Below, piece by piece: positions 43,635 through 49,953 of a stretch of 49,953 nt of DNA. The notes beneath the pieces were generated by a model. That model had not been told where the DNA came from. It saw nothing but the letters and a program-made list of their open reading frames with translations, and did not search any database. Source of the stretch: Clostridia bacterium (GTDB taxonomy: Bacteria; Bacillota; Clostridia; Oscillospirales; QAKW01). Both the position numbers and the translations under genes were made by a program. How positions within the stretch are numbered: the stretch's first letter is position 1; every line of letters starts with the position of its first letter. The stretch is taken from assembly GCA_017436525.1 (NCBI GenBank), contig JAFSCX010000026.1, positions 1 through 49,953 on the forward strand, written 5' to 3'.

Positions 43635-44468
43635 ATGTTTAGTGATTTTTTGGGCCATATCATGAATGTGATCCGCACTATTCAGTTTAAGGATTATATT
43701 GATATCCTGATCGTTGCTTACTTGATCTATCATGTATTGAGATTTATTAAGCAGACGCGAGCAGGGCATCTTTTGCGTGGCTTGATTGCATTATTTACAT
43801 TGATTTTGGTTGCTCAATGGATGAAATTGAGTGCGATTGGATATTTAATGACGAATGTTCTCCAATTGAGCTTTATTACCATCATTATTGTATTTCAACC
43901 TGAGCTTCGATCTCTTTTGGAAAAGCTGGGGCGTATCAATATCTCGAATATGCTGCAGTTTTCAAAACTCAGTACCAGCGAAAGCGAGAGAATCAATTTA
44001 GGAATTAATAGTATCTGTGATTGCTGTACCGATCTTTCAAATCGTGGGATTGGCGGTTTGATTGTTTTGGAAAAAACCACGCGGCTTGGCGATGTCGAGG
44101 CTACCGGTACGGCGCTTAATAGTGAGCTGAATGCGCAAATGCTGGTTACCATCTTTTTCCCCAATACTCCTTTGCACGATGGGGCAGTATTTATTCGTGA
44201 TTTTAAGATCGTATCGGCCGGTTGCTTGCTTCCTTTAAGCCAACGCCTTGAGATCAGCAAAGCGCTTGGAACCCGCCATCGTGCAGCAGTTGGATTGAGT
44301 GAGATTTCTGATGCAGTGATTATTGTAGTTTCAGAAGAAACCGGTAAAATCTCATATGCGCAAAATGGTGAGATTCATATTGGAATCACTCCGTTGGAAT
44401 TGAAAAATGTACTTTCTGATAATTTCATTTCCGATAAGAGCAAAGAAAAAACGGAGGTGAACAATTGA
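43635..44468 (+). CDS. cdaA: Diadenylate cyclase CdaA
   Basis: 277 residues. Three N-terminal membrane helices (about 15-90) precede the DAC domain, whose active-site motifs are DGA at 182-184 (LHDGAVFI) and RHR at 214-216 (GTRHRAAVGLSE). It makes c-di-AMP from two ATP and is membrane-bound. ATG 43635 has GGAGG 6 bases upstream; a longer frame starts 7 codons earlier with no site. TATAAT at 43594-43599 is the likely -10 box, with a poor -35. The YbbR-domain gene overlaps its stop. Confidence 0.95.
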   Translation: MFSDFLGHIMNVIRTIQFKDYIDILIVAYLIYHVLRFIKQTRAGHLLRGLIALFTLILVAQWMKLSAIGYLMTNVLQLSFITIIIVFQPELRSLLEKLGRINISNMLQFSKLSTSESERINLGINSICDCCTDLSNRGIGGLIVLEKTTRLGDVEATGTALNSELNAQMLVTIFFPNTPLHDGAVFIRDFKIVSAGCLLPLSQRLEISKALGTRHRAAVGLSEISDAVIIVVSEETGKISYAQNGEIHIGITPLELKNVLSDNFISDKSKEKTEVNN

Positions 44469-45712
44469 TGAATATCGAACTTAAAGAAAAAATTATAGGT
44501 TTTTTTAGAAATGATTGGCCCTTGAAGCTCACCTCCGTGCTTTTAGCAATTGTAATTTGGTTTATGATCTGCGAATATGTCGATCCCGATACGGATACAC
44601 CGATCAATAATATCTCAATTGCAGTGAATTATGAAAATTCCGTTCCTCAAAAAGAGGGGCTTGGGATTATGACAGTAATTGATGAGACTGTCTCGGTCCG
44701 CGTGGGAGGATCTCGCGATACCATCGCTTTGATGGATCCTAATAAAATTACTGCATCTTTGGATTTAAGCAATGTTACGAGAAGCGGGGAATATGATCTT
44801 CCGGTCAAGATTGATCTTGGCGGTCAAAATATCACGTTGGTTGAGCAATCAATCAAAACGGTAAAGGTGAAGTTTGATAAAAATATTGTCTCCAATGTTA
44901 AGATTAATGTAAATGTTAAGGGTGATGTGCTGGAAGGGCTGATTATGGAAGAACCCTCTCTGCTTAATGGATATGTTACCGTTACCGGTCCTCAGGCAAT
45001 TGTTGAAACTATTACAGCTGCTGAGGTGGAAATCAAGCAGGATCGTTTTTTGGAGACCAGCACCTTTAATTGCGCCTATAAATTTATCGATGCTAAGAAG
45101 AAGGAAGTTCCCAAAACATTTTTGACAACCGATATTGAGACAGTTGATGTTACAATTGGTGTTGTAAAGGTGAAAACAGTTCCGTTTACGGTTGGAATTG
45201 TAAATTCTTCCGGCGGTAATGACAGCGCTTTCTGTAAGGCAACCATTGAGCCTAAGAATATTAAGATATCCGGCGGTGCGGAAGCTCTTGATGCGATCAA
45301 TGCAATTGATCTTGGCATGATTGATGTGGCAGAGCATAATAAAGATTTTGAGACATCTCTTGCGGTTGTTCTTCCCAACGGTGTTAAAAATGTAGACAAC
45401 ATTGAGAATGTAAAGGTTTCTGTTAAGTTTACCGATGTGCAGCAGCAAACCTTTGATATTACGAATATTCAATTTCAAAATCTGCCAAGTGGCATTGATG
45501 CAACAACGCAGGAAAGGCGTGTACGAGTAAGAGTTCGCGGTATTCCTGCCGATATTAAAGCATTAAATGCGAAAGATATTAAGTTGATTATTGACGTGAA
45601 GGATCAAGTATTAACTGCAGGCACCCACCATATTTCGGCATTGATTGATTTTCCCGATAATTTGAATGTGGGCGCTGTCGGAAAATATCAGATGACAGTT
45701 GTGGTATCCTAA
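44468..45712 (+). CDS. cdaR: YbbR-domain protein CdaR, modulator of CdaA
   Basis: 414 residues. One N-terminal membrane helix (about 17-36) is followed by four extracytoplasmic YbbR-like repeats of 80-90 residues (starting near 50, 135, 225 and 315). It binds and modulates CdaA. GGAGG lies 9 bases before the ATG, which overlaps the cdaA stop (TTGATG); an alternative TTG is one codon earlier. The usual third gene of this cluster, glmM, is not here; a redox-type RseC protein follows instead. Confidence 0.92.
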   Translation: MNIELKEKIIGFFRNDWPLKLTSVLLAIVIWFMICEYVDPDTDTPINNISIAVNYENSVPQKEGLGIMTVIDETVSVRVGGSRDTIALMDPNKITASLDLSNVTRSGEYDLPVKIDLGGQNITLVEQSIKTVKVKFDKNIVSNVKINVNVKGDVLEGLIMEEPSLLNGYVTVTGPQAIVETITAAEVEIKQDRFLETSTFNCAYKFIDAKKKEVPKTFLTTDIETVDVTIGVVKVKTVPFTVGIVNSSGGNDSAFCKATIEPKNIKISGGAEALDAINAIDLGMIDVAEHNKDFETSLAVVLPNGVKNVDNIENVKVSVKFTDVQQQTFDITNIQFQNLPSGIDATTQERRVRVRVRGIPADIKALNAKDIKLIIDVKDQVLTAGTHHISALIDFPDNLNVGAVGKYQMTVVVS

Positions 45713-45727
45713 TTTAAGTGTCCGGAG

Positions 45728-45760
45728 AATCCGACCTTTACCGCTGTAGAGGTCGGATTT
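45728..45760 (+). terminator. Hairpin after cdaR, weak terminator or attenuator
   Basis: AATCCGACCT (45728-45737) pairs with AGGTCGGATT (45750-45759), and the stem can extend inward through CTTTA/TAGAG. Only a short T-run follows, so it may be a partial terminator that lowers expression of the downstream gene. Confidence 0.55.
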
Positions 45761-45783
45761 CTGTGTGAGATAGGAGGCGCTCA

Positions 45784-46170
45784 ATGGAAGCTGAGGGAAA
45801 GGTCATCCGCACCGGTGAAGGTCTCGCAATCGTTCAAATCATCAGAAAAGGCGCTTGCGGCGATCATTGCAGCAATTGCAACGGTTGCAATGCGGAACGC
45901 TTAGAAATTGAAGCGGATTGCGCCTTGAGAGTGGAATCGGGAGATTGGGTTTTGATTTCTTCTAAAAAACATCCGATTATTTTGGGGATGTTTGTCGTAT
46001 TTATTCTCCCATGCATCTTGCCGATGATCGCCTTTCTGCTGGCAAACGGAAGCGGGCTTGAAGGTTATTTTGCGGCGGTCGCTCTTGCAATCGCTTTCTT
46101 TTTGATCTTTCTCTTAAATAAGAGCGCATGGTACGATATACAGCACGTCCGCAAGTCATTAAAGTTATAA
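45784..46170 (+). CDS. RseC/MucC-like membrane protein with cysteine cluster
   Basis: 128 residues. The N-terminal half carries CGDHCSNCNGC at 25-35, a CX3CX2CX2C cluster typical of RseC/MucC-type proteins, which can bind a metal or Fe-S centre. Two membrane helices follow at about 65-85 and 92-112. The family is linked to SoxR reduction and electron-transport complexes. TAGGAGG precedes the ATG. The following aminotransferase gene starts 18 bases later. Confidence 0.85.
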   Translation: MEAEGKVIRTGEGLAIVQIIRKGACGDHCSNCNGCNAERLEIEADCALRVESGDWVLISSKKHPIILGMFVVFILPCILPMIAFLLANGSGLEGYFAAVALAIAFFLIFLLNKSAWYDIQHVRKSLKL

Positions 46171-46188
46171 CTAAAGCGAGGAAATAAG

Positions 46189-47487
46189 ATGAGTAGTTAT
46201 TTTGAATTTTCAAACGAAGAATTGCAAAAGGAACTGGAAGAATTAAGAGCACGCCATGCGCGTTATGCCGCTGATATTGTTCGGTTGGATATGACTCGCG
46301 GAAAGCCCGGCGCCGATCAGTTGGAATTGAGCGAGAAAATGCTCGGCATTATTCAAACCAATGATGATTGCTTTGATGAAAATGGTCTTGATTGCAGAAA
46401 TTACGGCCTTTTGGATGGAATCCCCGAAGCGAAGAAACTTTTTGCTGATGTATTGGGTGTGCGTCCCGAGCAGTTGATTTTGGGCGGAAACTCCAGCTTA
46501 AATATGATGTTTGATACAGTGGCACGTGCATTTTGCTTTGGTAATTTGAACAGCGTGCAGCCTTGGAGTAAGGAGGAAAAAATCAAGTTTTTATGCCCCG
46601 CACCCGGATATGATCGGCATTTCTCCATATGCCAGCAATTTAATATCCAGATGATTTATGTTCCTATGATGGAAGATGGCCCTGATATGGATATGGTGGA
46701 GAAATTGGTGGAAACTGATGAGGCGGTAAAGGGCATTTGGTGTGTCCCCAAGTATTCCAACCCCACCGGTACGGTATATTCCGATCAAGTGATTCGTCGC
46801 TTCGCTGCTTTGAAGCCGAAAGCACGTGATTTCCGTATCTTTTGGGATAATGCTTATGCAGTGCATGATTTATACGATGAGCATCCTCAAATCTTAAATA
46901 TTTTAGATGCCTGCGCAGAAGCAGGAAATCCGGATATGGTCTATATGTTTAGCTCCACTTCGAAGATCACTTATCCGGGTAGCGGAGTCGCAATGCTTGC
47001 ATCCAGCGTTGATAATATTGAATATATTAAGAAGCAAACCGGCGTGCAAACCATTGGTCCTGATAAACTAAATCAGCTGCGCCATGTAAGAATGTTTAAG
47101 GATAAAGAGAGTTTGATGGAGCAGATGAAAAAGCACGCCGCAATTCTAAGACCCAAATTTGAGGCGGTTGATTCTGCTTTGGAGCGCGATCTTGGCGGCA
47201 AGGAGATTGCTACGTGGAGCAAGCCTTTGGGCGGCTATTTTGTGAATTTTGATTCGATGAGCGGCTGTGCGAAGCGGATCTATCATCTTTGCGATGAGGC
47301 GGGTGTTGCTCTTACCAAGGTCGGTGCAACCTTCCCTTATGGGAATGATACAGAAGATCGCAATATTCGCATTGCCCCCAGTTTTCCGCCCGTTGAAGAG
47401 CTTACGGTGGCGATGGAGCGCTTTACGGTATGCGTAAGAATTGCAAGTATTGAGAAGATTCTTGCAGAGCGTGGGGTTGAAGCATAA
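46189..47487 (+). CDS. Class I aminotransferase, aspartate aminotransferase Ic-like
   Basis: 432 residues. The PLP Lys259 is in FSSTSKITYPGSG. NPTGTVYSD near 191-199 and FWDNAYAVHDL near 218-228 are the cofactor-ring motifs. LDMTRGKPGADQLEL at the N-terminus is the signature of the MocR-like/Ic aspartate aminotransferase group rather than of the classic Ia/Ib enzymes. It likely exchanges amino groups between aspartate or a related amino acid and 2-oxoglutarate. GCGAGGA precedes the ATG. Confidence 0.88.
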   Translation: MSSYFEFSNEELQKELEELRARHARYAADIVRLDMTRGKPGADQLELSEKMLGIIQTNDDCFDENGLDCRNYGLLDGIPEAKKLFADVLGVRPEQLILGGNSSLNMMFDTVARAFCFGNLNSVQPWSKEEKIKFLCPAPGYDRHFSICQQFNIQMIYVPMMEDGPDMDMVEKLVETDEAVKGIWCVPKYSNPTGTVYSDQVIRRFAALKPKARDFRIFWDNAYAVHDLYDEHPQILNILDACAEAGNPDMVYMFSSTSKITYPGSGVAMLASSVDNIEYIKKQTGVQTIGPDKLNQLRHVRMFKDKESLMEQMKKHAAILRPKFEAVDSALERDLGGKEIATWSKPLGGYFVNFDSMSGCAKRIYHLCDEAGVALTKVGATFPYGNDTEDRNIRIAPSFPPVEELTVAMERFTVCVRIASIEKILAERGVEA

Positions 47488-47504
47488 TTTATTTTGAGGA
47501 TGTG

Positions 47505-48296
47505 ATGCGGATGGAAATTGGGATGTCTTTGGCATGCTTTTATCCTTTGGAACCGGAAAAAGTGGTTCCGATTGCTCAAGAATTAGAAATTGGAACATGT
47601 GAGATTTTTCTCAATACATTTTCTGAATTGGAAGAAACCTATCTTTATGAATTGCGAAAAGCGTGTGATGAAGCCAAGCTCAAGGTTTATTCGATCCATC
47701 CCTTTACCAGCGCCATTGAAAATTATTTTTTCTTTTCTCCCTATCCAAGGCGGATTGAAGATGCCGTTTCCTTTTATGAGCGATATGCAAATGCAGCTAA
47801 AATTTTAGGTGCATCGGTTGTTAATATCCATGGCGATCGAGGAATTGGGTTGGAAGATTTTGAGAAATATTTGGAATGTGCCAAGCCTTTGAGAGTTCTT
47901 CAGGAAAAAACAGGGATTATCTACTCTTTTGAAAATGTATTTTATAATAGCGTAAATCATCCCGAATTCACCGCACGTCTTCGCCAAGCTGCCCCCGATC
48001 TGCGGTTTACATTAGATATTAAGCAAGCATATAAAGGCGGTCAGGACCCTCATCTTCTTGCAGAGGCAATGGGAAATTCTATCGCGAATTTTCATGTAAA
48101 TGATCGGGATGATGCGCATATTTGCTTGCTTCCGGGCAGGGGAGCGGTCGATTATGATCCAATTCTTGAGAGCTTAAGAAATAATGATTATCAAGGGCCT
48201 GCTTTGATTGAAGTATATCGAAAGAATTTTGATTGCCCCGAAGAGATTACTGCTGCAAAGAATTTTCTTGAAGAGAAAGTTTTGCTTGCAAAATAA
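47505..48296 (+). CDS. Sugar phosphate isomerase/epimerase-like TIM-barrel protein
   Basis: 263 residues, third member of this superfamily in the window. Likely metal-site segments are YSFENVFYN, FTLDIKQAY, NFHVNDRD and ALIEVYRKNF. VVNIHGDRG marks an earlier strand. It is not a close copy of the two at 6286-7888. Start choice is between ATG at 47505 (5 bases after GAGG) and 47511 (11 bases); I took the first. It is 17 bases after the aminotransferase stop and may share its transcript. Substrate unknown. Confidence 0.82.
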   Translation: MRMEIGMSLACFYPLEPEKVVPIAQELEIGTCEIFLNTFSELEETYLYELRKACDEAKLKVYSIHPFTSAIENYFFFSPYPRRIEDAVSFYERYANAAKILGASVVNIHGDRGIGLEDFEKYLECAKPLRVLQEKTGIIYSFENVFYNSVNHPEFTARLRQAAPDLRFTLDIKQAYKGGQDPHLLAEAMGNSIANFHVNDRDDAHICLLPGRGAVDYDPILESLRNNDYQGPALIEVYRKNFDCPEEITAAKNFLEEKVLLAK

Positions 48297-48314
48297 TCCT
48301 ATTTGAAGTATAAT
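48286..48314 (+). promoter_or_regulatory. Promoter of nrdR
   Basis: TTGCAA at 48286-48291 and TATAAT at 48309-48314 have a 17-bp spacer. The -35 box is inside the 3' end of the isomerase gene. A second TATAAT at 48321-48326 has no matching -35. Confidence 0.7.
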
Positions 48315-48348
48315 GATTTCTATAATGTATTGAAAGGTGGTAATCATC

Positions 48349-48804
48349 ATGAAATGTCCGTTTTGCGGTTGCCTTGAAAGCAAGGTAATCGATTCAAGAC
48401 CGACCGATGATGAAGAAAAGATTCGCCGTCGGCGGGAGTGCATTTCCTGTGCCAAACGCTTTACAACCTTTGAGGCAATCGAGACCATCCCCCTTGTTGT
48501 AATTAAAAAAGATAAGACCAGAGAGCCTTTTTCTAAGGATAAGATCATGAAAGGCTTGATTCGCGCCTGCGAGAAGCGGCCTGTCAGCGTTGCTGATATG
48601 GAAAAGATTGTTGGCGATGTTGAGGCGGTTCTTTTTAATTCACTTGAAAAAGAAATTACCACTGAATATATCGGCGAATTGGTGATGGAAGCGCTGAAGC
48701 ATATCGATGAAGTGGCATATGTGCGCTACGCTTCGGTTCATCGTCAATTCAAAGATATCAATTCACTTTATGAGGAAGTAGCAAAGCTTCTCAAGAAAGG
48801 CTGA
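48349..48804 (+). CDS. nrdR: Transcriptional repressor NrdR
   Basis: 151 residues, exactly the family size. The zinc ribbon has C3, C6, C31 and C34 (MKCPFCGC and ECISC). RRRREC is the DNA-contact region, and an ATP-cone follows ([20 protein letters not shown]). NrdR senses dATP/ATP and represses ribonucleotide reductase genes. AAAGGTGG lies 8 bases before the ATG at 48349. Confidence 0.96.
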   Translation: MKCPFCGCLESKVIDSRPTDDEEKIRRRRECISCAKRFTTFEAIETIPLVVIKKDKTREPFSKDKIMKGLIRACEKRPVSVADMEKIVGDVEAVLFNSLEKEITTEYIGELVMEALKHIDEVAYVRYASVHRQFKDINSLYEEVAKLLKKG

Positions 48805-48808
48805 TTTC

Positions 48809-49345
48809 ATGAAGCAGTGTATTCATTTATTTGAAGAGGAATATGATGGGGAGTTGCGCTTTTCCATTATTGATAAAGAGATAACTCCCAATGCTTGTGT
48901 TCTTACCTTAGGCGCTTATGATGGCGAGGATTTAGTTGGATTTAAGATCTCCATTCCCTTAATGACTAAAAAAATGTTTTTCAAGTTGTTTCAATTTATT
49001 CAACCGTCGGGGGCTGTTGTATTTTCCACTATTGGGGAAAAAAGCGATCGTTTAATTCAATCTCTGAAGACTTATTTTAACCCCTCTTATGAACCGAGCA
49101 ATGGCTTTACCAATGAGCCGGTTGAGATCGATTATAACCTTCGAAATCAGGGCGCATACGATCTGAATCAAGATAAAATCTATCTTCGTCTCTTTTATGA
49201 TGAAGAGCAGGATGCAGACCTTCCCAAAAACGAACGAATTCATCTGAATATGAATTTTGCCTTCAATTTAAGCCGTGAGACCGCTTCTTTAATTGAAACC
49301 AAGGAAGGTTATTCGGCTGATTTGATATCCTTTTTAATGAAATAA
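48809..49345 (+). CDS. Unrecognised cytosolic protein downstream of nrdR
   Basis: 178 residues, acidic, with no signal peptide, membrane helix or motif I recognise. Two halves are visible: a beta-rich part (1-90, LRFSIIDKEITPNACVLTLG) and a mixed part (95-178, FTNEPVEIDYNLRNQGAYDL, RIHLNMNFAFNL). AAAGG overlaps the nrdR 3' end and the gap is four bases, so it is translated from the same message. A link to nucleotide metabolism is only positional. Confidence 0.75.
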   Translation: MKQCIHLFEEEYDGELRFSIIDKEITPNACVLTLGAYDGEDLVGFKISIPLMTKKMFFKLFQFIQPSGAVVFSTIGEKSDRLIQSLKTYFNPSYEPSNGFTNEPVEIDYNLRNQGAYDLNQDKIYLRLFYDEEQDADLPKNERIHLNMNFAFNLSRETASLIETKEGYSADLISFLMK

Positions 49346-49367
49346 CTGCGGTAATCCCGCAGTTTAT
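49344..49367 (+). terminator. Hairpin terminator between the unknown gene and tRNA-Thr
   Basis: AACTGCGG (49344-49351) and CCGCAGTT (49357-49364) with a TAATC loop and a short T-run. The 5' arm includes the last bases of the upstream stop codon. It ends only a few bases before the tRNA. Confidence 0.75.
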
Positions 49368-49369
49368 AT

Positions 49370-49445
<76 letters not shown>

Positions 49446-49453
49446 GAAAAATT

Positions 49454-49479
49454 CACGCCCTTTTAGGGCGTGTTTTTTT
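49454..49479 (+). terminator. Terminator after tRNA-Thr
   Basis: CACGCCC and GGGCGTG with a TTTTA loop and seven T's. Confidence 0.93.
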
Positions 49480-49490
49480 GCCCTTTTTTA

Positions 49491-49519
49491 CCCGTTTTTA
49501 GCTAAAAACGGGCTTTTTT
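49491..49519 (+). terminator. Second hairpin with T-run
   Basis: CCCGTTTTT and AAAAACGGG around AGCT, followed by CTTTTTTA. It forms a tandem backup to the preceding terminator. Confidence 0.75.
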
Positions 49520-49558
49520 ATGTCCAAATTAGTGGTTTTGGTTAAAACATGCTTTTGA

Positions 49559-49622
49559 AACATAAAAATATACAGGTTTGAACACTAAAACGCTATTTTT
49601 AACATAAAAATATGCAACTTTG
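49559..49622. repeat. Direct repeat with 42-bp period
   Basis: Two 22-base copies, 49559-49580 and 49601-49622, match at 19 positions, including AACATAAAAATAT at the start and TTTG at the end. The 42-bp period is four helical turns. They sit upstream of the last promoter in the window. Confidence 0.6.
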
Positions 49623-49633
49623 GGCAAAACCTA

Positions 49634-49662
49634 TTTCAATACAGTAAAAAGTATGGTATAAT
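49634..49662 (+). promoter_or_regulatory. Promoter of the last, partial gene
   Basis: TTTCAA at 49634-49639 and TATAAT at 49657-49662 have a 17-bp spacer. Confidence 0.8.
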
Positions 49663-49686
49663 ACGAATATAAGCGAGGTGGAGAGT

Positions 49687-49953
49687 GTGGAAGAGTTTAC
49701 AAAAGGTGTTGTAGAAGAATATTTGGCGTATCAACGAAGAGTTCTTAAGACTTTGTTAGATAGAGGGGTTTATACACCGGAGGGGATAGAAGATCATATT
49801 CGTAGTCTTCGTGAAAGCATTGAGGAAGACTTGGATTCTAATAAAGCGTATGCCTTGCTCAAAATGGAGATGGACGTTAAGAAGGGTATTCGTGATGAAG
49901 AGAAGGAATATGTTTCTCTAACTCATATTGCAAGGCAGAAGAATTTTGAAAAC
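49687..49953 (+). CDS. Unrecognised gene, truncated by the window end
   Basis: 89 codons remain open to the end of the window. The GTG start at 49687 is five bases after GAGGTGG and reads MEEFTKGVVEEYLAYQRRVL. The product is highly charged and almost all helical (IEDHIRSLRESIEEDL, ALLKMEMDVKKGI), with no membrane helix. I do not recognise it. It follows a tRNA gene, a common integration site, but no integrase or att repeat is visible here. Confidence 0.6.
   Translation, partial: MEEFTKGVVEEYLAYQRRVLKTLLDRGVYTPEGIEDHIRSLRESIEEDLDSNKAYALLKMEMDVKKGIRDEEKEYVSLTHIARQKNFEN

Overview
The window looks like a chromosomal segment of a low-to-moderate GC Gram-positive anaerobe of the Clostridia, probably a gut lineage. 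The pointers are purine-rich AGGAGG ribosome-binding sites, TTGAAA/TATAAT promoters with 17-bp spacers, a CdaA/YbbR c-di-AMP pair, an NrdR regulator, a K+-type membrane pyrophosphatase, MsmX-type sugar import, a DUF4830-like protein and many U-tailed terminators. No phage, IS element or CRISPR array was seen. Functions are assigned by reading motifs only; no database search was run. Many starts were moved downstream from the longest open frame to the codon that has a proper ribosome-binding site.

Layout. 1-168: hairpin-rich intergenic DNA. 169-6159 (minus strand): AraC-type regulator, ABC ATPase and permease, a uridine-kinase-like protein, a fused glycosyltransferase/pyruvyltransferase, and RuvX. 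6160-10251 (plus): divergent control region, then two TIM-barrel sugar isomerase/epimerase-like enzymes and two tandemly duplicated Gfo/Idh/MocA oxidoreductases, probably a sugar or glycoside catabolic operon under the divergent AraC regulator. 10303-12399 (minus): pyrophosphate-energised ion pump, divergent from nicotinate phosphoribosyltransferase (12612-14051, plus), with a 22-bp palindrome between them.

14364-26180 (plus): the centrepiece, an eight-gene operon with one promoter and one terminator. It encodes a 1032-residue secreted solute-binding protein with two carbohydrate-binding-like modules, a permease pair, a membrane-anchored NHL-propeller/TPR protein, a YIP1-type membrane protein, a secreted DUF5696-type protein, and a second permease pair whose first member carries a 170-residue cytosolic helical extension. 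No ATPase lies in the operon. An MsmX/UgpC-type ATPase stands alone at 35150-36259 and is the obvious candidate to energise both permease pairs.

26250-33751: a 54-residue membrane protein on the minus strand that was easily missed, then two large membrane proteins with the P-type ATPase layout but none of the catalytic motifs, flanking an RlmB-type rRNA methyltransferase, followed by an EF-G paralogue with altered G motifs. 33807-34982: a DUF4830-like protein and an RsuA-type pseudouridine synthase.

36506-41563: a PucR-type regulator, FtsE, FtsX, an EnvC-like M23 peptidase and a CtpA-type S41 protease, a cell-wall remodelling cluster. 41608-43554: flavin reductase-like protein (minus), then a small DUF3343-like protein and a cysteine desulfurase. 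43635-48296: CdaA, YbbR-domain regulator, RseC-like redox protein, class I aminotransferase and a third TIM-barrel isomerase. 48349-49345: NrdR and an unrecognised protein. 49370-49445: tRNA-Thr(CGT) boxed between terminators. The window closes inside an unrecognised gene preceded by a strong promoter and a 42-bp-spaced direct repeat.
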